Of a DNA stretch of 64,000 nt, positions 48,480 through 61,085 are shown piece by piece. Below the pieces are notes generated by a model, which was given only the letters and a program-made list of their open reading frames with translations, ran no database searches and was not told the origin of the DNA. The translations under genes and the position numbers were made by a program. This stretch comes from Nymphaea colorata. Lineage: Eukaryota > Streptophyta > Magnoliopsida > Nymphaeales > Nymphaeaceae. The stretch spans positions 17,415,149 through 17,479,148 of the forward strand of contig NC_045146.1 in NCBI RefSeq assembly GCF_008831285.2, read 5' to 3'. Every line of letters starts with the position of its first letter. Positions within the stretch are counted from its first letter, which is position 1.

Positions 48480-48960
48480 CGTGAATTTTCAAAAGCAGGG
48501 AAGTGGGGAGAAGGGCGCCTCTCCGTCCGTTGGCCGGCGTCCGTCCGATGGTCGCGTCGATCCCTGGCGGCGACGTTTACTGCGTCCTTCTCTTTCTCTT
48601 GGGGCCACTCGTCTAGTCTGCCGTTGGATATAGTCTCCCTCTCTGCGACCCCGAGGCGCCGGCGGCGGTAGCCGGTGTTGGCCATTCGGAGCGGCGATCT
48701 CTGTTTCTCCTCCTTTCCGGCGAGGCGGAGATACCGAGAGGTGTGCACCCCGGCGCTTCGCTTATTCCTTGCCCTCCTCGCACTCTTCCTTCTCGAAATG
48801 CTTCCCGAGGAACGCGTCCCTTTCGCTTTTTCTCTTCCGTCACTGGTTATTTATCGATCCTTTCCGTTATTTTCCTTCATCTTTAAAAACTTCTCTCCGT
48901 CTCTCTCTCTCTCTCTCCTTCTCTCTCTCTCGCCTTTCCGAGATATCGTGCATCTTGTGG
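48480..48960 (+). promoter_or_regulatory. CpG-rich probable promoter and 5' leader of the HVA22 gene
   Basis: GC and CpG content rise abruptly (GGCGTCCGTCCGATGG, GGCGCCGGCGGCGGTAG) and then give way to a CT-rich leader-like stretch (about 48896-48935). The HVA22 start codon is near 50.7 kb, and a TTTCTTTCTCAG acceptor precedes a short leader exon at about 50623. I infer a non-coding first exon here with a long leader intron of about 1.7 kb. The open frames on both strands in this segment are probably composition artefacts. Confidence 0.45.
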
Positions 48961-50700
48961 AAGCACTAGCGAGAACGAACTTTTTGAGTAATGTTACTTG
49001 TTTTGTCGTTATTTTGTTATTCCCGCGCATGTTTGGGGCAATTTTTGTCGTAAGAATCCTTTCGTTGTTTTTGTCTTTAACATAATTTTTATTTTGCCTG
49101 TCGTCTTCATTCTCATTTCCGGTATGCTGAAGAATTCCGTCATCAAGCTTACTTTTTTCGCATTTCGGGATGTGATTTTTGCTTTTGTTCTCCAGTGTCC
49201 GTCCATGTTTTAACTCGATTTTTTTGCCATTCGGACTGCCTTTTGGGGGAAATTCGTGTGGCTTGCTGAAATTGCAATCCAGAAGAAGGCTTTCCTTCTA
49301 TTTGTAGCTATTGAAAGTTGTGGTTGGACTATTTCTACGACTGTTTGCAGTATGCTGTCGAAGCCGTGGATTATAATGCTATGTTGACTGCTTGTTTCTG
49401 GCGTTCAAAGGATTTTCTGTTTGTCGTTTTCTTTTCAGTTTAGTTTGGATAGTTCATATTTTGACAGTTGGTTTGTAGCCGAATCTGCGGAGATGCTACC
49501 CTCCGTGGACTTCTATAGCTTTGGGATCCTAGTTATTTCAGCATTCATTTTGCATATTGGTCGATTTAATTTTTCTTCGGTTGTCTATTTGCAAAAGAGA
49601 AAATGCGGGTAGAAAATGGTTTTCCCTTGATATCTGCTGTTCCGGGGAAAATTTTATTTGAATCTGGTTCTAGTAACGGTGGGCTTCACGAGTTCTTTAC
49701 CTGTCGGTTAATTTTCTGACAAATTTTTTTGAGGTCACGAATTTAATTTGATCGCCTTGAATTGGTGAGAGTGTAACAGTGTGGCGGTTTTCCATTTCGT
49801 TTCCTAGTTCGTGCAATATATTTGCAACTCTGATCTTCGGTTCAGCTGCCTTTTTTCGTTCACCATTCCTTTCTCCATGTTTTTTCCATCTGATCCATCG
49901 TAAATGTCTTTCTAGGTTTTACAATAGTAATCTCTCTCTCTCTCTCTCTCTCTTTTTCTCGCTTCGGGTTTGCTTTTTTGCATGTTCTTTTCCTTGATAT
50001 TTTCCCCACACTTTGTAACGATTATGAATTGTTTTGCATTTCCTTGTTCAGAAGTTTCTAAAAGGCCTTCACATAGCAGTTTTCTGCTTATATCTTTTAC
50101 TTGACACGTTCTTTATGGAGAAATGAAGATATATGGCTTTTCATTATTGAAATCTGATATTCTTCTTGGGTGCATGATGCATGCTGTAATGCTTCTAAAT
50201 TAACATCCTCTTTTTCCCTTTCCTGGTAGTAAGCAGATGTATCTATTGCCAAAAGGCAGTTCTTGATTGTTTCACCATGCATTTGAAGATAGCAGGCAGA
50301 TGGTGTTCTTCATATGATTTGGTAGTTTTGATGGTGTTCTTTCATTTTTTTTCGCTTTTTCTCATTCTTATATTGTTACTAATATGAGCAGAGTCCCTTT
50401 AGAAAATATTATTTGAAAAAGGTTATTAAATATTTGATTCTGTATTTTTTTTGTACGGCATTCAAATCTTCATGGATATCTTATGTTTCCTCATTTGAGT
50501 ATTCTTTATTGGTGTATCTGTGGCCTGATCAGCCAGCTGTTCACTCAACCTGCCCCTCGACATATTTTTCCCATTCATTGACTTCCATTTTGTGCTTACT
50601 TTTCTTTACTTTCTTTCTCAGGCTTCCTGAGGATCTGAGGGTGTATGATATTCCTTTCTTCAACTTGGGAAACTTTTTTAATCTCTGTTACACACCAAAC

Positions 50701-53700
50701 ATGATGGGGTCCTTCATCACCAGAGGTCTTGTGTATGTACCCATCTATGCTTGTTGTTTTGATCTTCCTTTCTCACTTAGTGCTGGTTAGCTTCAGTTCC
50801 TTTTGTTATTTTTTGTAGGATGGTTCTTGGTTATACATATCCTGCTTATGAGTGCTTCAAGACTGTGGAAAAGAACAAACCTGAAATTGAAAATTTAAGG
50901 TTCTGGTGTCAATACTGGTATGCATATTTCTTACATGTATAATTTTAAAAAATGCAGAAAAGAGATACTTTATAGACCACAAATAATTGATTAATGATTA
51001 CACTATCTCCTATTCAAGCACTTCAAACTTGAACTGAATATCCCATGACTTCTGCAGGATTATAGCTGCAATGCTGACAGTGTTTGAGAGATTTGGAGAT
51101 GCTTTTATATCATGGTATTGTTTCCTGGAAAAAAAAAAGACTTGCTATTATTATCACTTTCCAAGCCGCACTGTTTCTCTAATTGTTATACCCTATTCAT
51201 CTTTGAAGGGTGCCAATGTATGAGGAAGCCAAGTTGGCATTCTTTATCTATCTGTGGTACCCTAGAACGAAGGTATTACTTGAGAGCAATCCACAAGCTT
51301 CTGGTTAATGGTAACATCTTTAGTATTTATCGGATTTTTCTTGCTTCCTTTCATTTTATAGGGAACAACTTATGTGTACCAGACATTTTTGAGGCCATAT
51401 CTTTCAAAGCATGAAACAGAAATTGATCACAACTTGCTTGAACTAAGAGTGAGAGCAGGCGACATGGCTGTTCTTTACTGGCAGAAAGCAGCAAGCTATG
51501 GTCAGACAAGATTTTTTGAAATTCTACAATATGTTGCATCACAATCATCAAGTCCTCGCCCATTGCAGGTATTCATTGATCACATTAAATAGGTCTTACT
51601 CATCCATCATTGAGGATGATTAACAAAACCAATGCTTCATCTAAAACACTTAGGACTCCATTTTGCTTATAAGATTGCCTGTTTGGCTAGCTAAATCAGT
51701 TTCATATTTCTAAGTCGAGTCTTGTTCTCTTGTGACATGAGCTTTAGAACCATTTTATTATTCGTTATCTGATAAGATCTGATTCTTTGTTGTTTGGGAT
51801 GCTCTAATTTACTTGGGTACTCCTACTAAACCTAACAGGTTGGTTTTATGTTTCAAATTCAGGAATATCAACTTAGTGATCATGCTTTTGTGGTATGTGA
51901 TTGGGACTTGAAATAGTCAAGGACTTTATTTTCATGGAAGGGCTGGACAGACTAGCCAAAATTGGGGCTAATATGAATGTCAGCTAGGTTCTGCAGCCAC
52001 ACTAGTATTTTTTTCATGTAAATACTGAGTTGTTCCGTTGGTAGAATGCTCATGGCTTGAGAATGACAAAATGAGCACATGGTCTGTAACTCGTAACAAT
52101 TGCTGACCCAGAAAGTGTATTCCTGAGAGTGCAAGTCTGTTTATCCTTAAAAAAGACCTGTTGCAATAAGATCTGTTGCAATGACATCATCACAAACTAA
52201 TCTGCATATCAGAAGAAATGACAAAGATCAAAATCCTTGTGGATTCCAAATTAGATTTAATTTGTTATGGCTTTCCATTGCCATAGAGCCGTTTACTATG
52301 GTTGCACAAAATGGCTTGCTCCTTGGATTTGGCTGCCCACATGCCCACTATCAAGATTAAACGTTTGGTCTTTTCCTCTTTTCTTAAGTCCTCTTCATAA
52401 CTCCAACTGTATGTAGGGGTGTCACGAGCTGAGCTTAAGTGGAGTTGGTCTAACTCAAACACGGCTCAAGTCATATAAGATCCAGCTCGAACTCAACCTG
52501 AGGATACGTTATAAAAAGGATTGAGGGTTTCAAATTTTCTACCTGCATCTTTTTAATGAACCAAACTGAGCCTAAAGGGTTTAACCGAGTTGAGCTTACC
52601 TTGTTCGATACTTTTCTAACTCAAACTCGACTCATTTGTTAAATGAGTCCAGCTTGAGCCGAGTTTATACAAGTTGAGCCGACCTTGATCTACTCAGCTC
52701 GTTGGACAGCCTATAACCATATGGGCTATGTAGAATGCCCAAGCTTATAGGATTAAAGGAACCTATAAAGTCAATGTTTAGTAAGATTCATGAGAGTTTT
52801 AAAAATTGAGTGTCTTTGCTTTTTGAACTCATAATGTCTGATCTAGACAACACATTTTCATGATTCTTTCCCACATTTTCAAACATTTCACATTCATTTA
52901 TTTGATTAACTTAATATAGAGGTGTCTATTTGTGAACCTAGAGTTTCTTTTTGCAAAATATATGGACCAAAAAATGATAAATTTAGACTGTAGAGTTTCT
53001 TTTTGCAAGATATAGAGGAAGAAGTTACAAATCTCTTTCTATCCATGCTGGTGATCAATATATCAATATGATCAAATAATTCACAAGTTGTAAATCAACT
53101 TTTTGAAAAAACTTAGCAATTATAGGAAGGTACTTTATATACATGGCAAGTTGTTGTGAGCCATTTGATTTCAATGATCTAATGATTTTGTAATTTGGCT
53201 CTCATAGTCTTCATATTTCCTAGTGCAAGTATTCCATGACCTTTATATAATGTGGGGAGCAAAATGTCTAATTAAATTGCATAAGAGACTTATATTTTCT
53301 CGTGTCAAATGTGTCTTTTTAAGTCAAACTACTGGTGTTGTAACATTTCATTTTAAAAGAAGCGCTTTTGATGTGGCAACAAGCTGAAAATGACTCCTGA
53401 TGTTCTTTGATATGGTCATAACATCATTTTTATCTCAAATATAATTTTCATGTTCTCACAAATCAAATCATGGGTATGTTGTACATGATCCTTTGGTAAA
53501 ATTTAGGCAGGGATCTTGATATCATTCTTAGGTTTTAACAAGTGAGGTTTTCTTGGGTATTTTTCTGCAAAGTTATTCTTGAGAAATGAAAAACAATCTA
53601 GTTAAAAATAAAATAAATGAGAAACTAATAGGAAAACATAAAAAAGAGAAAAAAAATTTAATAATGATAAATGTGATGGTAAATAATCTTATTTAAGTTT

Positions 53701-56356
53701 AAAATTGAACCCATAATGATATTAATGCAAAAAAAGAGAAAATTGAAAAAATTGTAAAAAAAATTTATCCTCGCATTTTTTCCAAAAAAACATCTTTTTT
53801 ACTTTTTTCGTTTTTCTCGTTTTTTTTATAATATCACGATATTTTTGAAAATATTGTGATATGTCTGACTGTTGTTCGAACTTTAACACTCTACAACTCA
53901 TGAGACTTCAAATTGTAGAATTGAGAAATCATGGTTCTGCATAAAAAATGATGAACCTTTTCTACCAAATTGATATTTTTTTATTAATGAAAATAAAAAT
54001 CATGTGAACTTAAAGGTTGCACCTATAGATTTTAGTTTAGAATCTTTAGGTTTTAGCAGAGATATATGCAAATCTGTATGTCCATACGTGTGTGTGTGTG
54101 TGTGTGAGATAGAGAGAGATACGTGTAGCTGCTAACTGGTTGAGAATTTCTAACCATTGGAAAGTGGCAAAGAGGAACCTAGAAACAACAGCTTGGTGGT
54201 AGCAGTTGCAAGTGCCACTAAAATCCTTGAGTCTTTAGCAGCACTCAGACATAGCTGAACGATGTTACACAATTCTTCTGGAGTTATGCTTTGTTGCTTC
54301 TGTTTTTTATGGTGCTCCAGTTTGGGAATTTTTCTACTCATCCTCTTGGCTGTTCTGAGAATTGCAATATATTTGACATCTCTTTTGAATTCTAAGCGAC
54401 TTACAGATGCTAGTAGAGGAGGTGGGTAGGGTTTGTCTCGTTGAGTTACCCATTGCTTTAACCTAAAACTAAAATTGATCTGTTCTTTGATTTTGGTTTG
54501 TTAATCTTGTCTAAAATGAAACAGAACTTTAACTATGTGAGTGCCCTTTTCATAGATTGACACCTAAGAAGAAAGAAACTAGTGTTATACACCAGTAAAA
54601 TTAGTATTGATCAGATATGATTTCATTATCTTGCCAAAGTATCAGCTTACCAACTGACTTGTGCTTCAGTCAGAAATGAAAAGGGGACTCGTCTCATCTG
54701 CTCCTAAATATGATTTGAAATACAAATGATGTGCTGTAAAAGAATGTTTGGGTACGGTTAGTTATTGAGGTACATGTTCATAATGACAACTGTGTTGTTT
54801 TTCCATTTGGTGATAGACTGATAGTTTGTTCTTGGTGCTTGTAAGAGTTTTGCCATTTTTGTAGCAATGGGAATAACATGTGGGCATGAAAAAAGTACTG
54901 TCATCGGAGCAGGTCTAGTTGGTCCTAGTCGTCAATTTTGTTACCCTTTTTATGGGTATAAATTATTGGTGAGGCCTGGATTTGAATGACGTACATTCTT
55001 TACTTTTCCTAAAAGTGGATGAGTAAATTGCCTTCAAGCATAAACTATTGATGCTTCCTGGGAATATGTTGGGCTGTGAATATTGGATGAGAATTCAGGA
55101 AATGATGGTGAGAACTGAGAAGTGACATGCCTTTCCAGTTTCCAGGATCTACTACTTAGGCCTGAATTTGGATTGTCTTCTCTAGTTGAGCATGTTCACT
55201 AGTAGCATCCGAGTCCATTGGCTATCTTAGATCGACTTTAGTTAAATGGTCTTACGATGGAGTACTTGACAACCAATAACCGATAGGCTAAATGGCTTCC
55301 ATTTTGTTGCTAGGATTTACTTAAGAAGTGAATTTGCTTCTTGTTTGCTTGGTGGACTTTGTGCTTGTGGTATTATTCTCTTGCGGCACAACCTGAATCC
55401 TTTTCTTTGAAATTTATAAATATTGTTAGCAAACATTGAACCTCTGGGTTCAGCAAACTTTTCTGTTAAGACAGTTGTGAAGTTAAATATCATCTGGACC
55501 TTATAGAGCAGAATTTAACTATTGAAGTGCCTACTATGCCTCCAAATGGATGCCTTGGAACTTGCATGATAACAACAGATGCTGCAACAACCAAATGGAT
55601 GTTGCTGGAATTGGAGGATTTGCATGTGACGTTAGATTTCATTGAAACTCTGTAGGGATCTCTGAAGTTCTTTCCAAACTCTATTATTTTCATGTTGTCT
55701 TGTTCGGTAATGAGTTTAAAGGTTCATTTGTTTTCTGTTTGAGCCATTACACAATCTACAGTCCTCATCATGATTATCGCCTGAGATGTATGGAAGGTCA
55801 TAGCTAGATATTTGAGATGTATGGAGGCTCATAGCTCTATGTAACCATTTGAATATTATCCAAAACACTGCAGCAACAGCAACAAACAAGCTCACAGCCT
55901 GTGAGGCAGTCTCGGGCGGCTTCAGCAGCTCACCAACCTGTTAGGCAGCAAGGTGACCAGGCACCTCCACATGGGGGTGGAACTTCTCCTACAAAACAGA
56001 AGCAGGGGCCAGTTAGGGATGCTGCTATCGTACCATCTTCACAGGCTTCAGTGGCTCCACAGGCCAAGCAACCTTCTCCACAGCCTCGGTCTCCATCAGC
56101 TTCACAACCTCAGGGCCAACCAAAGACGACATCCTCTGGGTCAGCCGCTTCAGGAACACAGCAAATGCCTTCTTCATCAACTGTAACACCTCCTCTCCCA
56201 AGCGATGCAGGAAAAACTCCTGCAGGAACAGCACCGGCAGTGACAAAAGATGGAACTGCCCCTGTTTCAGAGAATGTGGTCATCGAAGATAGTATTCGGG
56301 TAACCCGTGGGAGGCTAAGAAGGATCCGTGGCATAGGGAAACAGAACGGTGTATAG
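50701..56356 (+). CDS. HVA22-like protein, long i/j/k type (TB2/DP1/HVA22 family)
   Basis: HVA22 proteins are plant relatives of REEP/Yop1 hairpin proteins that shape tubular ER; some are ABA- or stress-induced (family knowledge). Six coding exons: 50701-50732, 50819-50917, 51058-51114, 51209-51272, 51362-51568 and 55874-56356. They give 313 aa in consistent phase. The start MMGSFITRGLV matches the i/j/k-type N-terminus. The core has TYPAYECFKTVE, FWCQYW, FERFGDAFISW, MYEEAKLAFFIYLWYPRTKG and TYVYQTFLRPYL, the family order with hydrophobic hairpin segments at about 12-85. Residues 154-306 form a Gln/Pro/Ser/Ala-rich, probably disordered tail that ends in a basic conserved stretch, EDSIRVTRGRLRRIR. 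Intron 5 is 4.3 kb with repeat insertions. Its acceptor is a possible tandem GCAGCAACAG. No break is seen. Confidence 0.94.
52414..52713. mobile_element. MITE-like element in HVA22 intron 5, 300 bp
   Basis: The left end TAGGGGTGTCACGAGCTGAG is inverted at the right end as CTCAGCTCGTTGGACAGCCTA. The interior has repeated AACTCGA/GAGCTTGAGCCGAG words and AAATGAGTC, as in the GDSL intron element at 45741. Non-coding. Target duplication not resolved. Confidence 0.5.
52720..55860. other. Remainder of HVA22 intron 5, AT-rich
   Basis: No further HVA22 exon is needed, because frame and phase join 51568 to 55874. A (GT)n/(GA)n tract lies at 54088-54120. A T-rich TTTTTTCGTTTTTCTCGTTTT stretch with ATATCACGATATTTTT inverted words at about 53805-53860 looks like transposon debris. 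Confidence 0.45.
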
Positions 56357-57149
56357 CTTCTTTTTCTTTGTTTCCCCATGTTTACTGGTTAGTTTCTAGA
56401 CAGTTTGCAGTTGCATTCTGAAATGCTTTCATGGAAGATGGAAATCAATTAGTGATTTAGAATTTTAGTGAATCTTAGTTTGAACTTAGTGACTTCTTTG
56501 ATCGGATGTCGTCTGAAATCAGCTTCTGATGCTTTCGTCGTGGCGTGGAATTTAAAGTAATAGCATCCACCTCTTTACTTTCACACGCCTTTGATGATAT
56601 ACAGAAAGGCCCTGATTCTGTTCAATCGCAGAGAGAATTTCATCACGTCCACGTGTTCTGTCGACCTGTCTGATATTCGATGCGTGGACCGCCTCCCAGC
56701 TGAATAATTGGTGGTTGAGATTCACCGAGGAGGGATATGCATTAATCATCACATCTCGTACTCCAACCAAAAACTCCAAGATCTGTAATCCCTTTTTTTG
56801 GTTTGCTTGGATCTTCATGAACCGGTTGCGTGTTTGACTTGCTTGAGTAAGAATTTGTTGGACTTTGTACTTGTTCCGATGTCAATTTATCATGCCTAGG
56901 TCACTTGGGGCGGGCAGATGAAACGACCAGCTCCTTGTCAGTTCGGGTTGGCTCACAAGAAGCTCTTTGGGAGCGGTTCATTATAGAGTCGGGCCAAGTA
57001 CTGGAAGAGGCCAAATATGAAATCAGGATGTTCCGATCATATTCAAGCCCAAATCATATTTTTTAGGTGTCGAGAACATAATTCGTAGTTTGATTCTTCA
57101 CAAATGCTTAGTGATAAACACATCAAATGTTGTATTTATGAAACTGTTA
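56357..57149. other. HVA22 3' region and intergenic DNA
   Basis: The first part is probably 3' untranslated sequence of HVA22. The rest carries a minus-strand frame (56552-56818) with no recognised motif, and I see no gene. Confidence 0.4.
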
Positions 57150-57384
57150 AGGGGATGTCGTTTGGTAGTAGAAACATTTTATGAGTATCTTATAAATCTA
57201 CTCAAAAAAATGAGTGTTTTATAAATTTACTTCAAAAATTAGGATAAATTCATGTAACATTAGAACTATTGTTCCATTATTAATATGCCACTTAGAATTA
57301 TTGTTTTATGAACCGACCTGTCCTTAAGGCAAATTCATAAGACATTCACTCATAAAACAAAAGACACTCATAAAGTATCCCTAT
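57150..57384. mobile_element. Inverted-repeat MITE-like element
   Basis: The left arm GGGGATGTCGTTTGGTAG...TTTATGAGTATCTTATAAAT is mirrored on the right by ATTCATAAGACATTCACTCATAAA and CACTCATAAAGTATCCCT. The arms would fold into a hairpin. The GTCGTTTGGTAGTAGAAAC terminus matches the theme at 5485 and 14874. Confidence 0.4.
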
Positions 57385-58084
57385 TATGACACTATTCAAG
57401 AACCGGCCGGTCTTTTTATTTGGTGCAAATGTTTTCTCCTCAATTATGACACGATTTGACTCTTTCACATGCACTTTACATTGGGATCTTGCTTTTTCCC
57501 TTTCTTTTCTAACTTCTTGTTAGAGCTCACTTCCTTTACTTCCTACTTTGCTTCCACTTTATGCCCTACTTTCCATTTCTATCCTGCCTTTAGATAACTG
57601 GAATTTATAATATTGCCCTCATGTAGATACATATGATTTTCAAATAAATGCAGTGGGATTGACGATCAAGGCTGGAGGCATCATTTACTTTTTATGTTAG
57701 TTATAAGGAATATTTTAAACTAGATGACTATATGTGTGTTTATTAATGCAAATCTCGAGCTTGTTGGTCCTCAATATGGCAAGCAAGGGAGACAGGCCTC
57801 GTTGGCGTTGAAAATCGAAACCATATTGGTTTAAAATATAAATGTTTCCATTCTTTGAAACTACATCCTTCTTTGAAACCATATTTATTTTTGTAATCAC
57901 ACTTGGTTTCTGATAAGAACCACATTTTTCATAAAACCTATCAAATTTGGGTTCAAAACAGACTTTCATCAACTTGAAGATAAAAAATCTTGATTAAAAT
58001 TATAAACAAATAATATAGTTATAGATGATAATATTGAAAATGATTTTATTTTAATGTTTAATTAAGTAAAACCCGTAACCCTTG

Positions 58085-58262
58085 AGGTTGTACCATTAAG
58101 CTTCTAATGTTCTTGCTTAGTTTGAGTTTGGATAGACTTACAGTACATTATTTCAACTTGGGCATCACATTAGAAGAATAGCTTGGAAGTGTTACCATGA
58201 GATTTGAATCTTTGATTCCTTGAGTATGAGCCGCCTTGCACCCCATGACACTACAGCCTTAA
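58085..58262 (-). mobile_element. SINE copy, minus orientation
   Basis: On the minus strand GGGGTGCAAGGCGGCTCATACTC is followed by a B-like AGATTCAAATCTC and the linker AAGTTGAAATAATGTACTGTA. The same order appears in the copy at 35385-35535. Confidence 0.4.
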
Positions 58263-60940
58263 AACTAAAGTTTTTTGAAATTTCCATTTACCAGTTTTTG
58301 TGAAAAATGAAACCTTTATTAAGAAAATTATAAAAGAAGTTTTTTTTTTTTAATTTGCATGCAAAATGTAAGGAAATGAAAATTTTCCCTTTATGACAGC
58401 TAATCTTTCACATCAAAGCAAAAAATAGAAGAATATACGAAGAAACGGTATTTCAATTAAAATTTTAAAATAAACGAATAAGTGCAGTATCGGTCAACAT
58501 AAGTAATGTTATTCGAGGGTTGACACGAAGTCTCTCTCAATCATTAGCTTTGGAAAACGACATTTTATATTGCTGGTAGAAAGCATGACAATGTGAAATT
58601 TAATAAGGAAATATATATTGGATTAATACTTACTGAATGAAGATGCATAATTTCTTTAAAAATTCAGTTATTAATCGCCGATCTTTATGCCCAACGAAAC
58701 AGAAGAAAACTTTAAAATATCATCACTCAACATTATTGGCACGTTCTTATGCAAAAATAGCTAAAGATCATTGTTGAATCAATCCTAAAGTAATTATGAG
58801 TGTTTTATTACTGGATAGATAGAGAATAAAGAATAAATAGTTTATAGGTTTATGATTTGAAAAGTAGATTTCCACGTTTTAAACAACAAATACCATATGG
58901 AGTCCATTGGAATTTGAAAGAAGAAGAAACAAAAAATTGAGTTCTAAGTAATCAATTTGGCGACTTGATCCAGGCTTAAACCTGTCCAGCCAATTCTTGA
59001 GCCGGGCTTCGGCTATGTCTGGCTCGGTATGACCCGTCCACCTGAGGTTGGTGAACCCTAGCGGGTGAGATGAGACTGGGTCCGGCATGTAGCTTAGCCG
59101 GGCTAAGTGATGAGCCTGGTTGACCTCATACCAGCCTTTCAAAATTTCCATTGCGATGAAGCTAGACGCAGAACCAACCAAATGTGGTGCCCGCACTGGA
59201 CTTGGGTTAATGAATCAAGTGCCTTTTGGTTAAAAATTCCACCTTCAAACTATAACTAAATGAAAACTTCAGTTTCACTTTTCTTTTGTGTTTGTTAACA
59301 TAAAAGTTTGATTACAAAAATAAAAAAGTGACTTGTTTAATGAAAAAGGCTAAAATTCAGAATCCATGAACCATAATTTCTCTTTAAATTGGAATGGAAA
59401 TCAAAAATTCTATGTTTCGGTTTCCAAATTTCGAAAACAAAATATTTTGTTTGTTTAATAATTCTAATTTCTTAAAACGTTAGCACTTTGGTTCTAAAAT
59501 TTCACGATTCTGGGTTTATCAAACGCCCTATTCGGTAGTGGGGAGTGCATTGGCGAAAACGCTGGGTGCTTCAAATGACAAAATCACCCCCGCACAAAAA
59601 AGTGACAAAAAGGTAAAAATGCTCTCCTAAAGACCAAAGCGAAAGCTTAAAAAAGTAAATTCACATAAAAATGACTAAAATGCCTGATAATTCGAAACGA
59701 GGAGCCTTGTTTATGCTCGAGAACGCATCGAATTCGACTCTCCTGGAAGTTCGTTAAAAAGATGTAACCCGATACAGGTCGACGTGTATCGGCGATACGT
59801 ATCATCGCTTAAGCTGACGTTTTCGGCCACCGCGTCATATGAGCCCCACACGAACATTTAAGTCCGTCCGGTCAACCCTATTGCTCTCAATTTGAAGCAC
59901 ACACGCAAAAAGGGTAACTCCGAGTATGACAAAGTGGACTTGGACTTTCATTTCACGCCAAAAACTATACATATTTGACGATATCATGGTTTTATCTCAA
60001 TTTTTTGTATATAGTAATTTCATAATCTCATAACTGCGGATAAGGAAATTTTAGATATTTCATTGGCGCTTTCAATTTTTCATTCTCAATTATATATGCA
60101 AAATAAATTATGTTCACATGTATATATAAACTCAAGATATTCAATTTACATAATCTAAACCATACATCAATGCACTCAGTATAGAAGAATAGTGACTATG
60201 AGAATATCAAATCGACGATTAGACCTTCACCAATCTATCAGTTTGGCTAGCTATGTGATGTGCCGCTTCAACTGAGAATTTATCGTAACTGTGATGGGCA
60301 GCGGCCGGCGGTGGACCACCCCAAATGACACACCACTTGGCTGATTGAGGCACTTGTGCCTCATGGAAAGGTTGATTTAGATCTAGATCCAGATCCAGAC
60401 TTTCTACATAACTTTCGTTACGATTCCAGAAACTTGCTAATGTATTTGATTATCCAGTAAACTTGCACCACACCCAAGTTTTATCAGGTGCAGGTGGATC
60501 TGGATATTATTCCCGTGTCGAAGACACAGATCCAAAACAGACTGCTCTCAGGTAGGCCCGTATCTAATATCTTGTTCTTTAATCTGGCTCATATGTAGGA
60601 TCTCACCAAGTCAACGAATACAATGCTGACTCACACGATCAACCGATTTTGGATTTTGATTCACATCAAAGTTTCCAGATAATGCATGTCTCGAGCAATG
60701 ATATCCAATCCGTACATTTTTTTGCTTGTAAACAAAGTGTTGGTTCGGACCATTTTCATTTCTTTCGTTCTACATCGTTGCCGCTGCGAAAAGAGGAACC
60801 GTTTCAAGCTCGACCTCATTAAATCTCTTAGATTTTGGATCATCCATGACATGGGTTCATAGATCCAATATATTTTACATTCCATTGTAAGAAGCGAGAC
60901 CTGAAGGTCATCTATTTTCCTTGTTGAGCTGCGTCGGTGT
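58263..60940. other. Intergenic DNA, no supported gene
   Basis: AT-rich. At 59770-59830 there are palindrome-like GTATCGGCGATACGTATCATCG words that look like transposon debris. Minus frames at 58879-59196 and 60661-60885 carry no recognisable motif. Confidence 0.4.
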
Positions 60941-60947
60941 CAATGAT

Positions 60948-61085
60948 AGCGACGGTACACCCTTCAACTTGTGTATCACGCCCTACCACCTTAAGACACA
61001 AAAACATAACGCCCACGAGAATCGAATTAGAGACTTGTCTTCATATACAGACCCTTAACTCGACCAGCTACACTATGCCTCTTAA
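60948..61085 (-). mobile_element. SINE copy with canonical A box, minus orientation
   Basis: On the minus strand the A box TAGTGTAGCTGG fits the pol III consensus, a B-like TAATTCGATTCTC follows, then the linker ACAAGTTGAAGGGTGTACCGT. Target duplications were not resolved. Confidence 0.5.

Noticed and set aside
48359-49085. Frames of 129-136 codons on both strands near the HVA22 promoter
   Set aside because: They are Arg/Ser/Leu-rich by composition, overlap each other and lie in the probable promoter and leader.
54150-54341. 63-codon minus-strand frame inside HVA22 intron 5
   Set aside because: No splice context or motif; the intron is accounted for without it.
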